Shown here piece by piece: positions 6,858 through 12,263 of a DNA stretch of 12,263 bases. The stretch's first letter is position 1; every line of letters begins with the position of its first letter. Source of the stretch: an uncultured Clostridia bacterium (lineage in GTDB: Bacteria; Bacillota; Clostridia; Christensenellales; CASEPJ01); contig CASEPJ010000055.1 in the NCBI GenBank assembly GCA_949289715.1, positions 1 to 12,263 on the forward strand. Reading direction: 5' to 3'. Under the pieces are notes generated by a model, which saw nothing but the letters and a program-made list of their open reading frames with translations, had not been told where the DNA came from and made no database searches. The position numbers were made by a program, and so were the translations under genes.

Positions 6858-6914
6858 ATTAATTCTCCCACTTACGCTTTGTCCTACTTACTTTAATATA
6901 TTTTCGAAATTTAA

Positions 6915-6941
6915 AAAGTATGAAAAGAAAAAACAAAATAA
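6915..6941 (-). promoter_or_regulatory. Candidate sigma-E promoter of the spoIIIA operon
   Basis: On the minus strand CATACTTT (6922–6915) resembles the sigma-E -10 consensus CATACANT. TTATT (6941–6937), 14 bases upstream, matches four of five bases of the ATATT -35 core. It is the only CATA on this strand between spoIIIAA and the upstream terminator, and would give a leader of about 50 bases. Sigma-E control of spoIIIA is established in B. subtilis. The assignment here rests on motif match alone. Confidence 0.5.
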
Positions 6942-7102
6942 ATAATTTTAAAAATATTTAATTTATAATAACATAATTTAAAAAATTTACTCTCATTAAA
7001 AAATAATATTTAATGAAATTTTTTGCTCTAACCGTTTTCGTTATAAAAACAACATTAGTTTAAAAATAATTAAATTGATATAAATGATATATTTTAATAT
7101 TT

Positions 7103-7142
7103 TTAAAAATATAAATATATAATTAAAAATATAAATATATAA
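7103..7142. repeat. Perfect 20-bp tandem duplication in AT-only DNA
   Basis: Two exact head-to-tail copies of a 20-base unit (TTAAAAATATAAATATATAA) occupy 7103–7122 and 7123–7142. The unit has no G or C. It looks like a slippage or unequal-crossover product and has no evident function. Confidence 0.8.
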
Positions 7143-7221
7143 AAATATTTAAATTAACTTAATATAATAATAAATTTTAAAAAATTTTACATAAACCAAA
7201 TTATTATATTTAAAAAAACTT

Positions 7222-7255
7222 AAAAAAACTGCGCTGAAAGTTGCAGCGCAGTTTT
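7222..7255 (-). terminator. Strong intrinsic terminator after the DUF308 gene
   Basis: A perfect 12-bp stem (7225–7236 with 7244–7255; core CTGCGCTG / CAGCGCAG) surrounds a 7-base loop. On the minus strand it runs into seven T residues (complement of 7222–7228). It begins 13 bases after the DUF308 stop and separates that gene from the spoIIIA operon. The T-run on the plus side is shorter (GTTTTA) but could also terminate. Confidence 0.92.
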
Positions 7256-7268
7256 ATCTAAAATAATT

Positions 7269-7862
7269 TTATGCATAATGCGGATTATGCGATTCTCCCT
7301 TTGCTCTGTAACGGCGAACAGAAGAAGAAACTTTGCTATACCAAAATGCCATTATCAATACAGAAAGTCCTGTAAGCACCGTCAAAGCACCTATTGCCAT
7401 AAGCATCCAGAATTGGCTTGTAAAAAGATACATAACCAAAATATTCGCACCTAACAATATCTGCAATACTCCAAATACTATTTCCCAAACAAAATTTTTA
7501 CCGGAACTCTTGAGTGTAGGAAAATTGGCAAATTTAATGCTACCGTTAATTATACCCCATAAAGCAGCTAAAAGCGCAATTTCTCTCATCGAAGGAAGGG
7601 TAAAATGCCAACATAACATCAATACACCAAACATAGTAGTGGTAAGACCCAAAATTAATCTTATGCCGCCCAAATCTCTGTACTCTTTACTTATAATGCT
7701 GTATAAAATATGCATAATACCCGTGGCAATAAGAATTGAACCTAAAATTAAACCGAGCATATTACTTATCATATCCGGCATTATCAGCATAAGAATGCCT
7801 AAACTCAACAGAATGATAGAACTGATAAAAGGCAATACTCTGCCGTTTTTAAATACATCCAT
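7269..7862 (-). CDS. HdeD/DUF308 family six-helix membrane protein
   Basis: This 197-residue protein has three pairs of membrane helices: about 10–29 and 34–57, then 66–84 and 91–112, then 124–145 and 150–172. A short basic, polar C-terminal tail follows. Features typical of the HdeD/DUF308 family are ILLSLGILMLIMPD in the first hairpin, LGLILGSILIATGIMHILYS, and GGIRLILGL opening the next repeat. E. coli HdeD is linked to acid resistance; in Firmicutes the role is unknown, so no specific function is assigned. AAAGGAG stands about nine bases before the ATG. The gene appears monocistronic: it is divergent from citrate synthase and followed by a strong terminator. I could not fix its promoter in the AT-rich upstream region. 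Confidence 0.82.
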   Translation of the reverse strand: MDVFKNGRVLPFISSIILLSLGILMLIMPDMISNMLGLILGSILIATGIMHILYSIISKEYRDLGGIRLILGLTTTMFGVLMLCWHFTLPSMREIALLAALWGIINGSIKFANFPTLKSSGKNFVWEIVFGVLQILLGANILVMYLFTSQFWMLMAIGALTVLTGLSVLIMAFWYSKVSSSVRRYRAKGESHNPHYA

Positions 7863-8084
7863 TTATTAAACTCCTTTTGAATTTTTATAAACCTATTAAG
7901 GCTTTTGAAGATATTTTGCCCGAAAATTCACAAAAAATACATAAATATAAATTTTTTAATATTTGTTTAAATATTTGAAGATAAGTTGCTATAAACTGCA
8001 TTTTTTTAAATATGTATAAATTTTAAACATATCGTTAAAATATTTATCCAAAATTGGTAATATCTGAGCCTAACGGCAAATAGA
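7863..8084. other. Divergent intergenic region between DUF308 gene and citrate synthase
   Basis: This stretch should hold the minus-strand promoter of the DUF308 gene, but no convincing -35/-10 pair with correct spacing is visible. The most structured element is an imperfect 23-bp palindrome at 8010–8032 (10 of 11 base pairs around a central T). The plus-strand citrate synthase promoter begins immediately after, at 8085. No small gene or RNA is evident. Confidence 0.5.
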
Positions 8085-8113
8085 TTGACAAAAAGACGCA
8101 GATAAGTTATACT
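8085..8113 (+). promoter_or_regulatory. Near-consensus sigma-A promoter of citrate synthase operon
   Basis: A perfect TTGACA (8085–8090) is followed by a 17-base spacer and TATACT (8108–8113), five of six bases of the -10 consensus. Transcription would start near 8120, leaving a leader of about 48 bases before the ATG at 8168. This is the strongest housekeeping promoter in the window. An overlapping palindrome (8112–8126) suggests it is repressed under some condition. Confidence 0.88.
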
Positions 8114-8126
8114 ATAATGATTATAG
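8112..8126 (+). promoter_or_regulatory. 7-1-7 palindrome resembling a PerR (Fur-family) box
   Basis: CTATAAT-G-ATTATAG is a perfect 7-1-7 inverted repeat. It matches the PerR box consensus TTATAATnATTATAA at every defined position except the symmetrical outer pair (C/G in place of T/A). It overlaps the end of the -10 element and the predicted +1, a classic position for repression. PerR senses peroxide through metal-catalysed oxidation; related Fur and Zur boxes share the 7-1-7 layout but differ more from this sequence. The regulator itself is not in the window. Confidence 0.6.
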
Positions 8127-8167
8127 TGGCTTTATGTCGCTTTTAACAGCAAAACGGAGGTGTGCCT

Positions 8168-9526
8168 ATGAATGAAGAATTAAAAGCAAAAAAAATTGAA
8201 GAATTAAGCAAAATGGCATATGAAAGCACTCTTATAGCTCCGCATTTTTATGAAGCGAACGACGTAAAAAGAGGTTTAAGGGATATAAACGGAAACGGAG
8301 TTTTAGCCGGGCTTACCGAAATTTCGGATGTAATTTCTTTCACATACGATAAAGACGGAAACAAACAGCCGTGTGAAGGCATTTTGCGTTACAGAGGAAT
8401 AGACATTAAGCAATTTGTATCCCACTGTATCGCAGAAAAACGTTTCGGTTTCGAAGAAGCTACATATCTTTTGCTTTTCGGCAAATTACCCAAGCATACG
8501 GAATTAGACGAATTTAACGAAATATTGAAATCTTACAGAACTTTACCGTCGAGTTTCGTGAGAGATATAATAATGAAAGCTACATCTCAAGATTTAATGA
8601 ATATGCTTTCCCGTTCTATCTTAACGCTATATTCATACGACAAAAATGCAGACGATATTTCGATATCCAACGTATTAAAACAAAGTCTTTCGCTGATAGC
8701 TCAAATGCCGCTTATAGCAGTTTACTGTTATCAGGCATATTCCCATTATCACGGTTCCGATTCTTTGATAATACATAACCCCGACCCTGAACAATCCACG
8801 GCGGAAACAATTTTATATCTGTTGCGCCACGATAAAAATTTCAGCGATTTGGAAGCCAGACTTTTGGATTTATGTCTTATACTTCATGCCGAACACGGCG
8901 GAGGCAATAACTCCACTTTCACTACGCACGTGGTAACTTCCACCGGAACGGACACTTATTCCACAATAGCGGCTTCTTTAGGGTCGCTTAAAGGTCCCAG
9001 ACACGGCGGAGCAAACATTAAAGTAGTTAAAATGATGGAAGATTTGCAAAAAAATGTTAAAATTCGTACAGACGAGAACATAAAAGAATATTTATTAAAA
9101 CTTTTAAATAAAGATGCTTTCGATAAATCGGGTTTAATTTACGGTGTTGGACATGCGGTTTATTCCCTTTCCGACCCGAGAACCGAAGTTTTAAAGAATT
9201 CGCTGAAAAAATTAGCTGCCGAAAAGCATTTGGAAGAAGAGTTCGAACTGTATTCCAAAGTGGAAAGACTCGCCCCCGAAATTATTGCGGAAAAACGCAA
9301 CATCTATAAAGGCGTGAGTGCAAATGTGGATTTTTATTCCGGACTTGTATATAAGATGCTCGGTCTGCCCCTTGAATTATACACTCCCCTTTTCGCAATA
9401 AGCAGAATTGTCGGTTGGAGTGCTCACAGAATAGAAGAACTTTCCAATAACGGTAAAATTATCCGACCGGGATACAAAGCAATAGCAGAACCGCAAAAAT
9501 ATGTTCCTATAAAAGAAAGGGGTTAA
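8168..9526 (+). CDS. Citrate synthase (citrate/2-methylcitrate synthase family)
   Basis: The enzyme condenses acetyl-CoA and oxaloacetate to citrate, in anaerobes mostly to supply 2-oxoglutarate for glutamate. The 452 residues carry the three catalytic positions: His279 in GPRHGGAN, His329 in GVGHAVYSLSDPR and Asp388 in NVDFYSG. A further conserved LHAEHGGGNNSTF lies at 239–251 and the C-terminal ISRIVGWSAHRIE at 411–423. GHAVY replaces the GHRVY of E. coli GltA; I recall the same form in other clostridial members. The ATG at 8168 has GGAGG seven bases upstream. A GTG six bases earlier is in frame but too close to that site. A methylcitrate synthase cannot be excluded, although no prpBD-type genes are adjacent. 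The next gene starts two bases after the stop. Confidence 0.93.
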   Translation: MNEELKAKKIEELSKMAYESTLIAPHFYEANDVKRGLRDINGNGVLAGLTEISDVISFTYDKDGNKQPCEGILRYRGIDIKQFVSHCIAEKRFGFEEATYLLLFGKLPKHTELDEFNEILKSYRTLPSSFVRDIIMKATSQDLMNMLSRSILTLYSYDKNADDISISNVLKQSLSLIAQMPLIAVYCYQAYSHYHGSDSLIIHNPDPEQSTAETILYLLRHDKNFSDLEARLLDLCLILHAEHGGGNNSTFTTHVVTSTGTDTYSTIAASLGSLKGPRHGGANIKVVKMMEDLQKNVKIRTDENIKEYLLKLLNKDAFDKSGLIYGVGHAVYSLSDPRTEVLKNSLKKLAAEKHLEEEFELYSKVERLAPEIIAEKRNIYKGVSANVDFYSGLVYKMLGLPLELYTPLFAISRIVGWSAHRIEELSNNGKIIRPGYKAIAEPQKYVPIKERG

Positions 9527-9528
9527 AA

Positions 9529-10488
9529 ATGGAAAAAAGTCATATCGGCTCTGTTTTTATCAAATTTTTTATAAAAATCATAAAAGGTATGCTGTTAGGC
9601 TTAGCAATGCTTGTTCCGGGCGTTTCAATAAGTACTTTTGCGGTAATTTTTAATGAATACGATTTAATGTTGGAAACTTTGAGTTTGAATTTCAAATATA
9701 TTAAAACGCATATATTTGATATAATGTTTTTGGTTTTAGGTTTGATACTCGGTTTCTTTCTTACGGTTGAATTGTTAAATTATTTATTGGCTTCTTACGA
9801 AGTTTATACTGTTTGCTTTTTTATTGGAATGATGGGCGGAAGCCTTCCCTGGTTGTGGATAAATGACGTTAAAGTTAAAAAAGAAAATAAACATTTTAAA
9901 GCATCTTCTATCGTTGCGGGAATAATCGCTTTGGCGGTAATGGTATTAATGCGCTTTGTAACCATTCACGACGGGTCACAATTTACGAGTTTAACTTTTT
10001 TAAACGGTTTAATACTCTTTTCTTCGGGGTTTGCAGGTTCGATAGCCATGCTTTTGCCCGGAGTAAGCGGATCTTCTGTTTTGATGATATTTGGCACATA
10101 CACTACTATGCTTTCCGCAATAAAATACTTGGATATTGCCGTAATTATCATATTCGGGTTGGGCCTCGTTGCCGGATTGGTATTATCGAGCAAACTGTTC
10201 AAATGGTTATTAGTTAAATTTAAAGAACAAATGAGCGTTATAATTTTCGCTTTGGTGGTAGGGTCCGTTATAGCGGTAATTCCAAATGATTTTAGTAATG
10301 TAAATATTTTCCTTTGTCTGTTGTTTTTTATTATTGCAGCTTTAATTATTTGGGCAATTCCTATTATATCGGAAAAATTCGATAAAATGCAAAATCTCAA
10401 CACAGCAACAGTTACAGAAAGCGAGCAAAATTCTGACCTATGCAACGACATTAATAACGGTAAAGACTGCAACTTAAAAAAAGATTGA
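9529..10488 (+). CDS. DUF368 membrane protein (PopT-like undecaprenyl-phosphate translocase family)
   Basis: DUF368 proteins, represented by PopT, have been implicated in recycling the lipid carrier undecaprenyl phosphate across the cytoplasmic membrane for cell-wall synthesis. This 319-residue copy shows the two-fold repeated layout of the family: VPGVSISTFAVIFNEYD (29–45) in the first half and LPGVSGSSVLMIFGTYT (176–192) in the second. About eight or nine hydrophobic segments are present, plus FIGMMGGSLPWLW (98–110). The first motif is usually PGVSGGT; here the two glycines are Ile-Ser. The C-terminal 35 residues are polar and acidic. AAAGGGG from the end of citrate synthase forms the ribosome binding site and the gap is two bases, so translation is probably coupled. 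The transport role is inferred from the family. Confidence 0.85.
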   Translation: MEKSHIGSVFIKFFIKIIKGMLLGLAMLVPGVSISTFAVIFNEYDLMLETLSLNFKYIKTHIFDIMFLVLGLILGFFLTVELLNYLLASYEVYTVCFFIGMMGGSLPWLWINDVKVKKENKHFKASSIVAGIIALAVMVLMRFVTIHDGSQFTSLTFLNGLILFSSGFAGSIAMLLPGVSGSSVLMIFGTYTTMLSAIKYLDIAVIIIFGLGLVAGLVLSSKLFKWLLVKFKEQMSVIIFALVVGSVIAVIPNDFSNVNIFLCLLFFIIAALIIWAIPIISEKFDKMQNLNTATVTESEQNSDLCNDINNGKDCNLKKD

Positions 10489-10580
10489 TTGTTATTTTGA
10501 TTAAAATAAATTAATATTTTTATTAATTATATTATATTGAAAATTAATAATTACAATTTAAATTCCTTTTAATACAATTT

Positions 10581-10610
10581 AAAATCCCGCATTTTATAAT
10601 GCGGGATTTT
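10581..10610. terminator. Bidirectional intrinsic terminator between convergent units
   Basis: A perfect 13-bp stem (10581–10593 with 10598–10610; core ATCCCGCATT) with a TTAT loop is flanked by A4 on the left and T4 on the right. It can therefore end transcription from both sides. It serves the citrate synthase–DUF368 unit on the plus strand and the DUF1858/zinc-ribbon unit on the minus strand. The rest of the 160-base gap is AT-rich with no gene visible. Confidence 0.92.
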
Positions 10611-10648
10611 ATTGACGTATAAAAATTTATTGTTAAGTTAAGTTTGAA

Positions 10649-10849
10649 CTATTTAGACATAAAATAATTGTTTAATTCTTCAACCAATTTGTCCACGTCA
10701 ATTCCGTGTGCGGCGCAAGCTTCTTCTAAATTTTCGTGATGAGCAATAGGACATCCTAAACAATGCATACCCGCATTTAAAAATATGGGAGCGCAGTTTT
10801 CGTCTGCGGCAAGAACATCGGCAAGCAACATATCTTTGGTAATTTTCAT
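10649..10849 (-). CDS. DUF1858 small redox-disulfide domain protein
   Basis: This 66-residue protein is a complete stand-alone DUF1858 domain, also described as the hybrid-cluster-protein-associated redox disulfide domain. It has the ITKDMLLADVLAAD opening, a central GMHCLGCPIAHHENLEEA with a CxxC pair (Cys30 and Cys33), and the HGIDVDKLVEELN end. The CxxC suggests thiol–disulfide exchange or metal binding. Members are common in anaerobes and often stand near hybrid cluster protein genes, none of which is seen here. GGAGGT is about seven bases before the ATG. It starts 17 bases after the zinc-ribbon membrane protein gene and is probably its operon partner. The biochemical role is not established. 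Confidence 0.88.
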   Translation of the reverse strand: MKITKDMLLADVLAADENCAPIFLNAGMHCLGCPIAHHENLEEACAAHGIDVDKLVEELNNYFMSK

Positions 10850-10866
10850 AGTTAAACCTCCTTTAT

Positions 10867-11949
10867 CTATTGAAATACTCCGAGAATTAATAACAACAGT
10901 ATAAACAACGCCACCCCTAATAATGCCGCAATGGCAATTCTTATGGGCGATTTAGGTAATTTACCGGTTACCTTTCCCGTTTCTCCGTTTACATAAATAT
11001 TATATAACTTTTTTTTATAATTAAACGCACCCACATAAACAGGCAGAAGCACATATTTATATCTGACCCCTCTATGATTGGTATTGACGTTTAAATAATC
11101 CACCACATCTGCGTGATAATTAGAAATTATATCTTTGTATATAATATCGGTCATCCTTTTTTTAGCTTCTGCCCAGCTTTCGTTAATATCTTTTTTATAA
11201 TGAGAAGCGCTAAATCCCAACAAAAATCTGTGATCGTATTTGACGGAAACATTTGTGCTGTAAGGCGATATTTTTTCAAATGATTTTTGAGGAATATCCG
11301 ACCCGCAGATAATAAGAATATCGTCGAACAGTTTATTATAAGTTCCGCTGACATTATACCATCTTGTTTTAACAACGGTATGTCTGTTTTTTCCAGATCC
11401 TACAGTAACCGTATAATGCTCGCCGAATCTTCCGTTATATGTGGAAAAAGTATTACTGTCAAAAGTCCAACAAGGTGCATATGTACCGTTTATAGTGTCT
11501 AATTTTAATTTTTTCTTAAATTCGGTAGGACAAAAAATCTTTTTCTTTGCCCAATTTTTATATACTTGTGAAGCATTGTATTTGTCGAATTTAAAAGGTA
11601 TTAAAGCGTTGGGCTTTATACCGTTCAAATCCTCCAAGCAAATTACATGCGATGAACCGCAAAAAGCGCATTTTGCCGCCGTTTCTCCTTCGTCTAAGAC
11701 CACCCTTGCCCCACAATTATCGCACGTAAAAACTTTGGTCTTTTTATCGTATTGCATGTTGCCGGAGGCTGCGGAAAGAAAATCCAGTTCCTCAGCGTTG
11801 CTTATATTGTCGATTGCAATTTGATTCATACAATATTCGCATACAAGTTTTTTAGTTAACGGGTCAAACTTCAAATTATTGCCGCAACCGGGACATTTAA
11901 TATTTTCGCTATCTACAATAGTTTCAGTTTTTTCAGAATTGCCGGACAT
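10867..11949 (-). CDS. Membrane-anchored double zinc-ribbon (TFIIB-type) protein, YdjG-like
   Basis: This 360-residue protein begins with two zinc ribbons: Cys19/Cys22 with Cys37/Cys40, and Cys76/Cys79 with Cys94/Cys97. A middle region follows (about 112–330) with no recognised catalytic motif but a family-typical look: ALIPFKFDK, GTYAPCWTFDSNTFSTYNG, then YKYVLLPVYVGAFNYKKKLY. The C-terminus is a single membrane helix (about 334–359), so most of the protein would face the cytoplasm. Such proteins are often mis-named as replication or helicase proteins. Layout and the zinc-ribbon neighbour upstream recall YdjG of the B. subtilis pspA(ydjF)–ydjGHI group, which links PspA-type stress proteins to the membrane. 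The start has CGGAG about nine bases upstream. Function is inferred. Confidence 0.7.
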   Translation of the reverse strand: MSGNSEKTETIVDSENIKCPGCGNNLKFDPLTKKLVCEYCMNQIAIDNISNAEELDFLSAASGNMQYDKKTKVFTCDNCGARVVLDEGETAAKCAFCGSSHVICLEDLNGIKPNALIPFKFDKYNASQVYKNWAKKKIFCPTEFKKKLKLDTINGTYAPCWTFDSNTFSTYNGRFGEHYTVTVGSGKNRHTVVKTRWYNVSGTYNKLFDDILIICGSDIPQKSFEKISPYSTNVSVKYDHRFLLGFSASHYKKDINESWAEAKKRMTDIIYKDIISNYHADVVDYLNVNTNHRGVRYKYVLLPVYVGAFNYKKKLYNIYVNGETGKVTGKLPKSPIRIAIAALLGVALFILLLLILGVFQ

Positions 11950-11963
11950 AGTTCACGCTCCGA

Positions 11964-12263
11964 TTAAAGTTTTTCGCCGCATTCGGGACAGAATTTTGCC
12001 GAATTTTTTACCTGTACTCCGCATTTAGGACAAGTTTTAACCATTTTCTCGCCGCACTCGGGACAGAATTTTGCATTTTCTTTCATGGTTGCACCGCACT
12101 TAGGGCAAACTTTCATACCTTTTGCGATAATTTTCTCGCCGCATTCAGGGCAGAATTTCGCTGTGGGTTTTATTTTTGCTCCGCATTTAGGACAATCAAT
12201 TTTATTTTCCGCCGATTTCTGAGTTTCGTTCATTGCCTGGTTGAGATTTTGTCCCATAAAACC
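11964..12263 (-). CDS. Tandem zinc-ribbon protein, C-terminal part (possibly SPFH/YdjI-like)
   Basis: The visible 99 codons run in frame to the window edge. They read GFMGQNLNQAMNE, then a polar linker, then three tandem double zinc ribbons (each CPKCG, 9 residues, FCPECGEK). An ATG at 12255–12257 could be a start, but the frame is open upstream of it and no ribosome binding site fits in the remaining six bases. The Gly/Asn/Gln-rich lead-in resembles the linker before the C-terminal zinc ribbon of SPFH (stomatin/flotillin-like) YdjI-type proteins. I therefore think this is the tail of such a protein; a stand-alone zinc-ribbon protein is the alternative. The stop is 14 bases before the next gene, which suggests one operon. 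Confidence 0.65.
   Translation of the reverse strand, partial: GFMGQNLNQAMNETQKSAENKIDCPKCGAKIKPTAKFCPECGEKIIAKGMKVCPKCGATMKENAKFCPECGEKMVKTCPKCGVQVKNSAKFCPECGEKL
11969..12200 (-). repeat. Three in-gene tandem repeats encoding zinc ribbons
   Basis: The marker CGCCGC-ATTC(G/A)GG recurs with starts at 11975, 12050 and 12137, so the repeats are 75 and 87 bases apart (25 and 29 codons). Each copy encodes a CPKCG...FCPECGEK unit, and the DNA copies are similar over about 60 bases. This points to internal duplication, with possible copy-number change by recombination. Confidence 0.8.

Larger units (their letters stand above)
6858..7221. other. Very AT-rich spacer upstream of spoIIIAA
   Basis: Apart from the candidate sigma-E promoter and a 20-bp tandem duplication (7103–7142), I see no gene, RNA or clear regulatory site in this stretch. 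It is almost entirely A and T, with long poly-A and poly-T runs, and is more AT-rich than any other part of the window. Such sequence can be curved or act as upstream promoter element, but nothing specific can be shown. Confidence 0.6.

Noticed and set aside
7333..7869. Long plus-strand open frame antisense to the DUF308 gene
   Set aside because: Its translation has no family features, while the opposite strand encodes a clear six-helix protein with ribosome binding site and terminator.
8113..8118. TATAAT at 8113–8118 as the -10 box of the citrate synthase promoter
   Set aside because: Its distance from TTGACA would be 22 bases. TATACT at 8108 gives the ideal 17, and the TATAAT is better explained as part of the palindrome.
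9966..10472. Minus-strand open frame antisense to the DUF368 gene
   Set aside because: It shadows a strongly supported membrane protein, has no ribosome binding site logic and no recognisable domain.
10509..10528. 8-bp A/T-only inverted repeat (AATTAATA, TTTT loop) after the DUF368 gene
   Set aside because: With only A and T in the stem it would be unstable and is expected by chance. The GC-cored hairpin at 10581–10610 is the real terminator.
11441..11824. Plus-strand open frame inside the zinc-ribbon protein gene
   Set aside because: The opposite strand carries ordered CxxC pairs and a terminal membrane helix. This frame is low-complexity and lacks a start context.
1..12263. Search for CRISPR arrays, tRNA or rRNA genes, insertion sequences, toxin–antitoxin or phage-defence genes
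   Set aside because: No regularly spaced repeats, cloverleaf-like segments, transposase or defence-type motifs were seen on either strand. The genes are housekeeping, sporulation and envelope functions.

Overview
The window comes from a low-GC, endospore-forming Firmicute, most likely an anaerobic Clostridia member. The evidence is a complete eight-gene spoIIIA operon on the minus strand, a spoIIIA–asp23–amaP–nusB order of the clostridial kind (without the accB/accC genes that I recall lying there in Bacillus subtilis), strong AGGAGG-type ribosome binding sites, AT-rich spacers and frequent A/T-ending codons. I cannot name the species.

Region 1 (1–1862, minus): the 5' part of nusB, an AmaP-like membrane protein with an unusually long charged tail, and a YqhY-type Asp23 protein. 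The asp23 gene has its own near-consensus housekeeping promoter followed by a perfect 13-bp inverted repeat, so it need not depend on the sporulation operon upstream.

Region 2 (1857–6941, minus): spoIIIAA, AB, AC, AD, AE, AF, AG and AH, all intact and in standard order. Many are joined by short overlaps, and hairpins sit in two wider gaps (AE–AF and AG–AH). The products form the mother-cell half of the channel ('feeding tube') linking mother cell and forespore: a secretion-type ATPase (AA), membrane proteins AB–AF and the ring proteins AG and AH. A sigma-E-like -10 element precedes spoIIIAA in a very AT-rich spacer.

Region 3 (7222–7862, minus): a lone HdeD/DUF308 six-helix membrane protein with a strong terminator.

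Region 4 (8085–10610, plus): a two-gene unit of citrate synthase and a DUF368 (PopT-like, undecaprenyl-phosphate translocase family) membrane protein. It is driven by a near-perfect housekeeping promoter whose -10/+1 region carries a 7-1-7 palindrome closely resembling a PerR box. A bidirectional terminator ends the unit.

Region 5 (10649–12263, minus): a short DUF1858 redox-disulfide protein, a membrane-anchored double zinc-ribbon protein, and the C-terminal end of a protein with three tandem double zinc ribbons that runs off the window. The last two resemble the YdjG/YdjI-type (SPFH plus zinc-ribbon) pair linked to membrane stress in Bacillus.

I see no RNA genes, insertion sequences, CRISPR arrays or prophage. 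Most of the window is ordinary core genome. The points of real interest are regulatory (the PerR-like box, the asp23 promoter/hairpin) and a few protein oddities (AmaP tail, long SpoIIIAC, altered first DUF368 motif).
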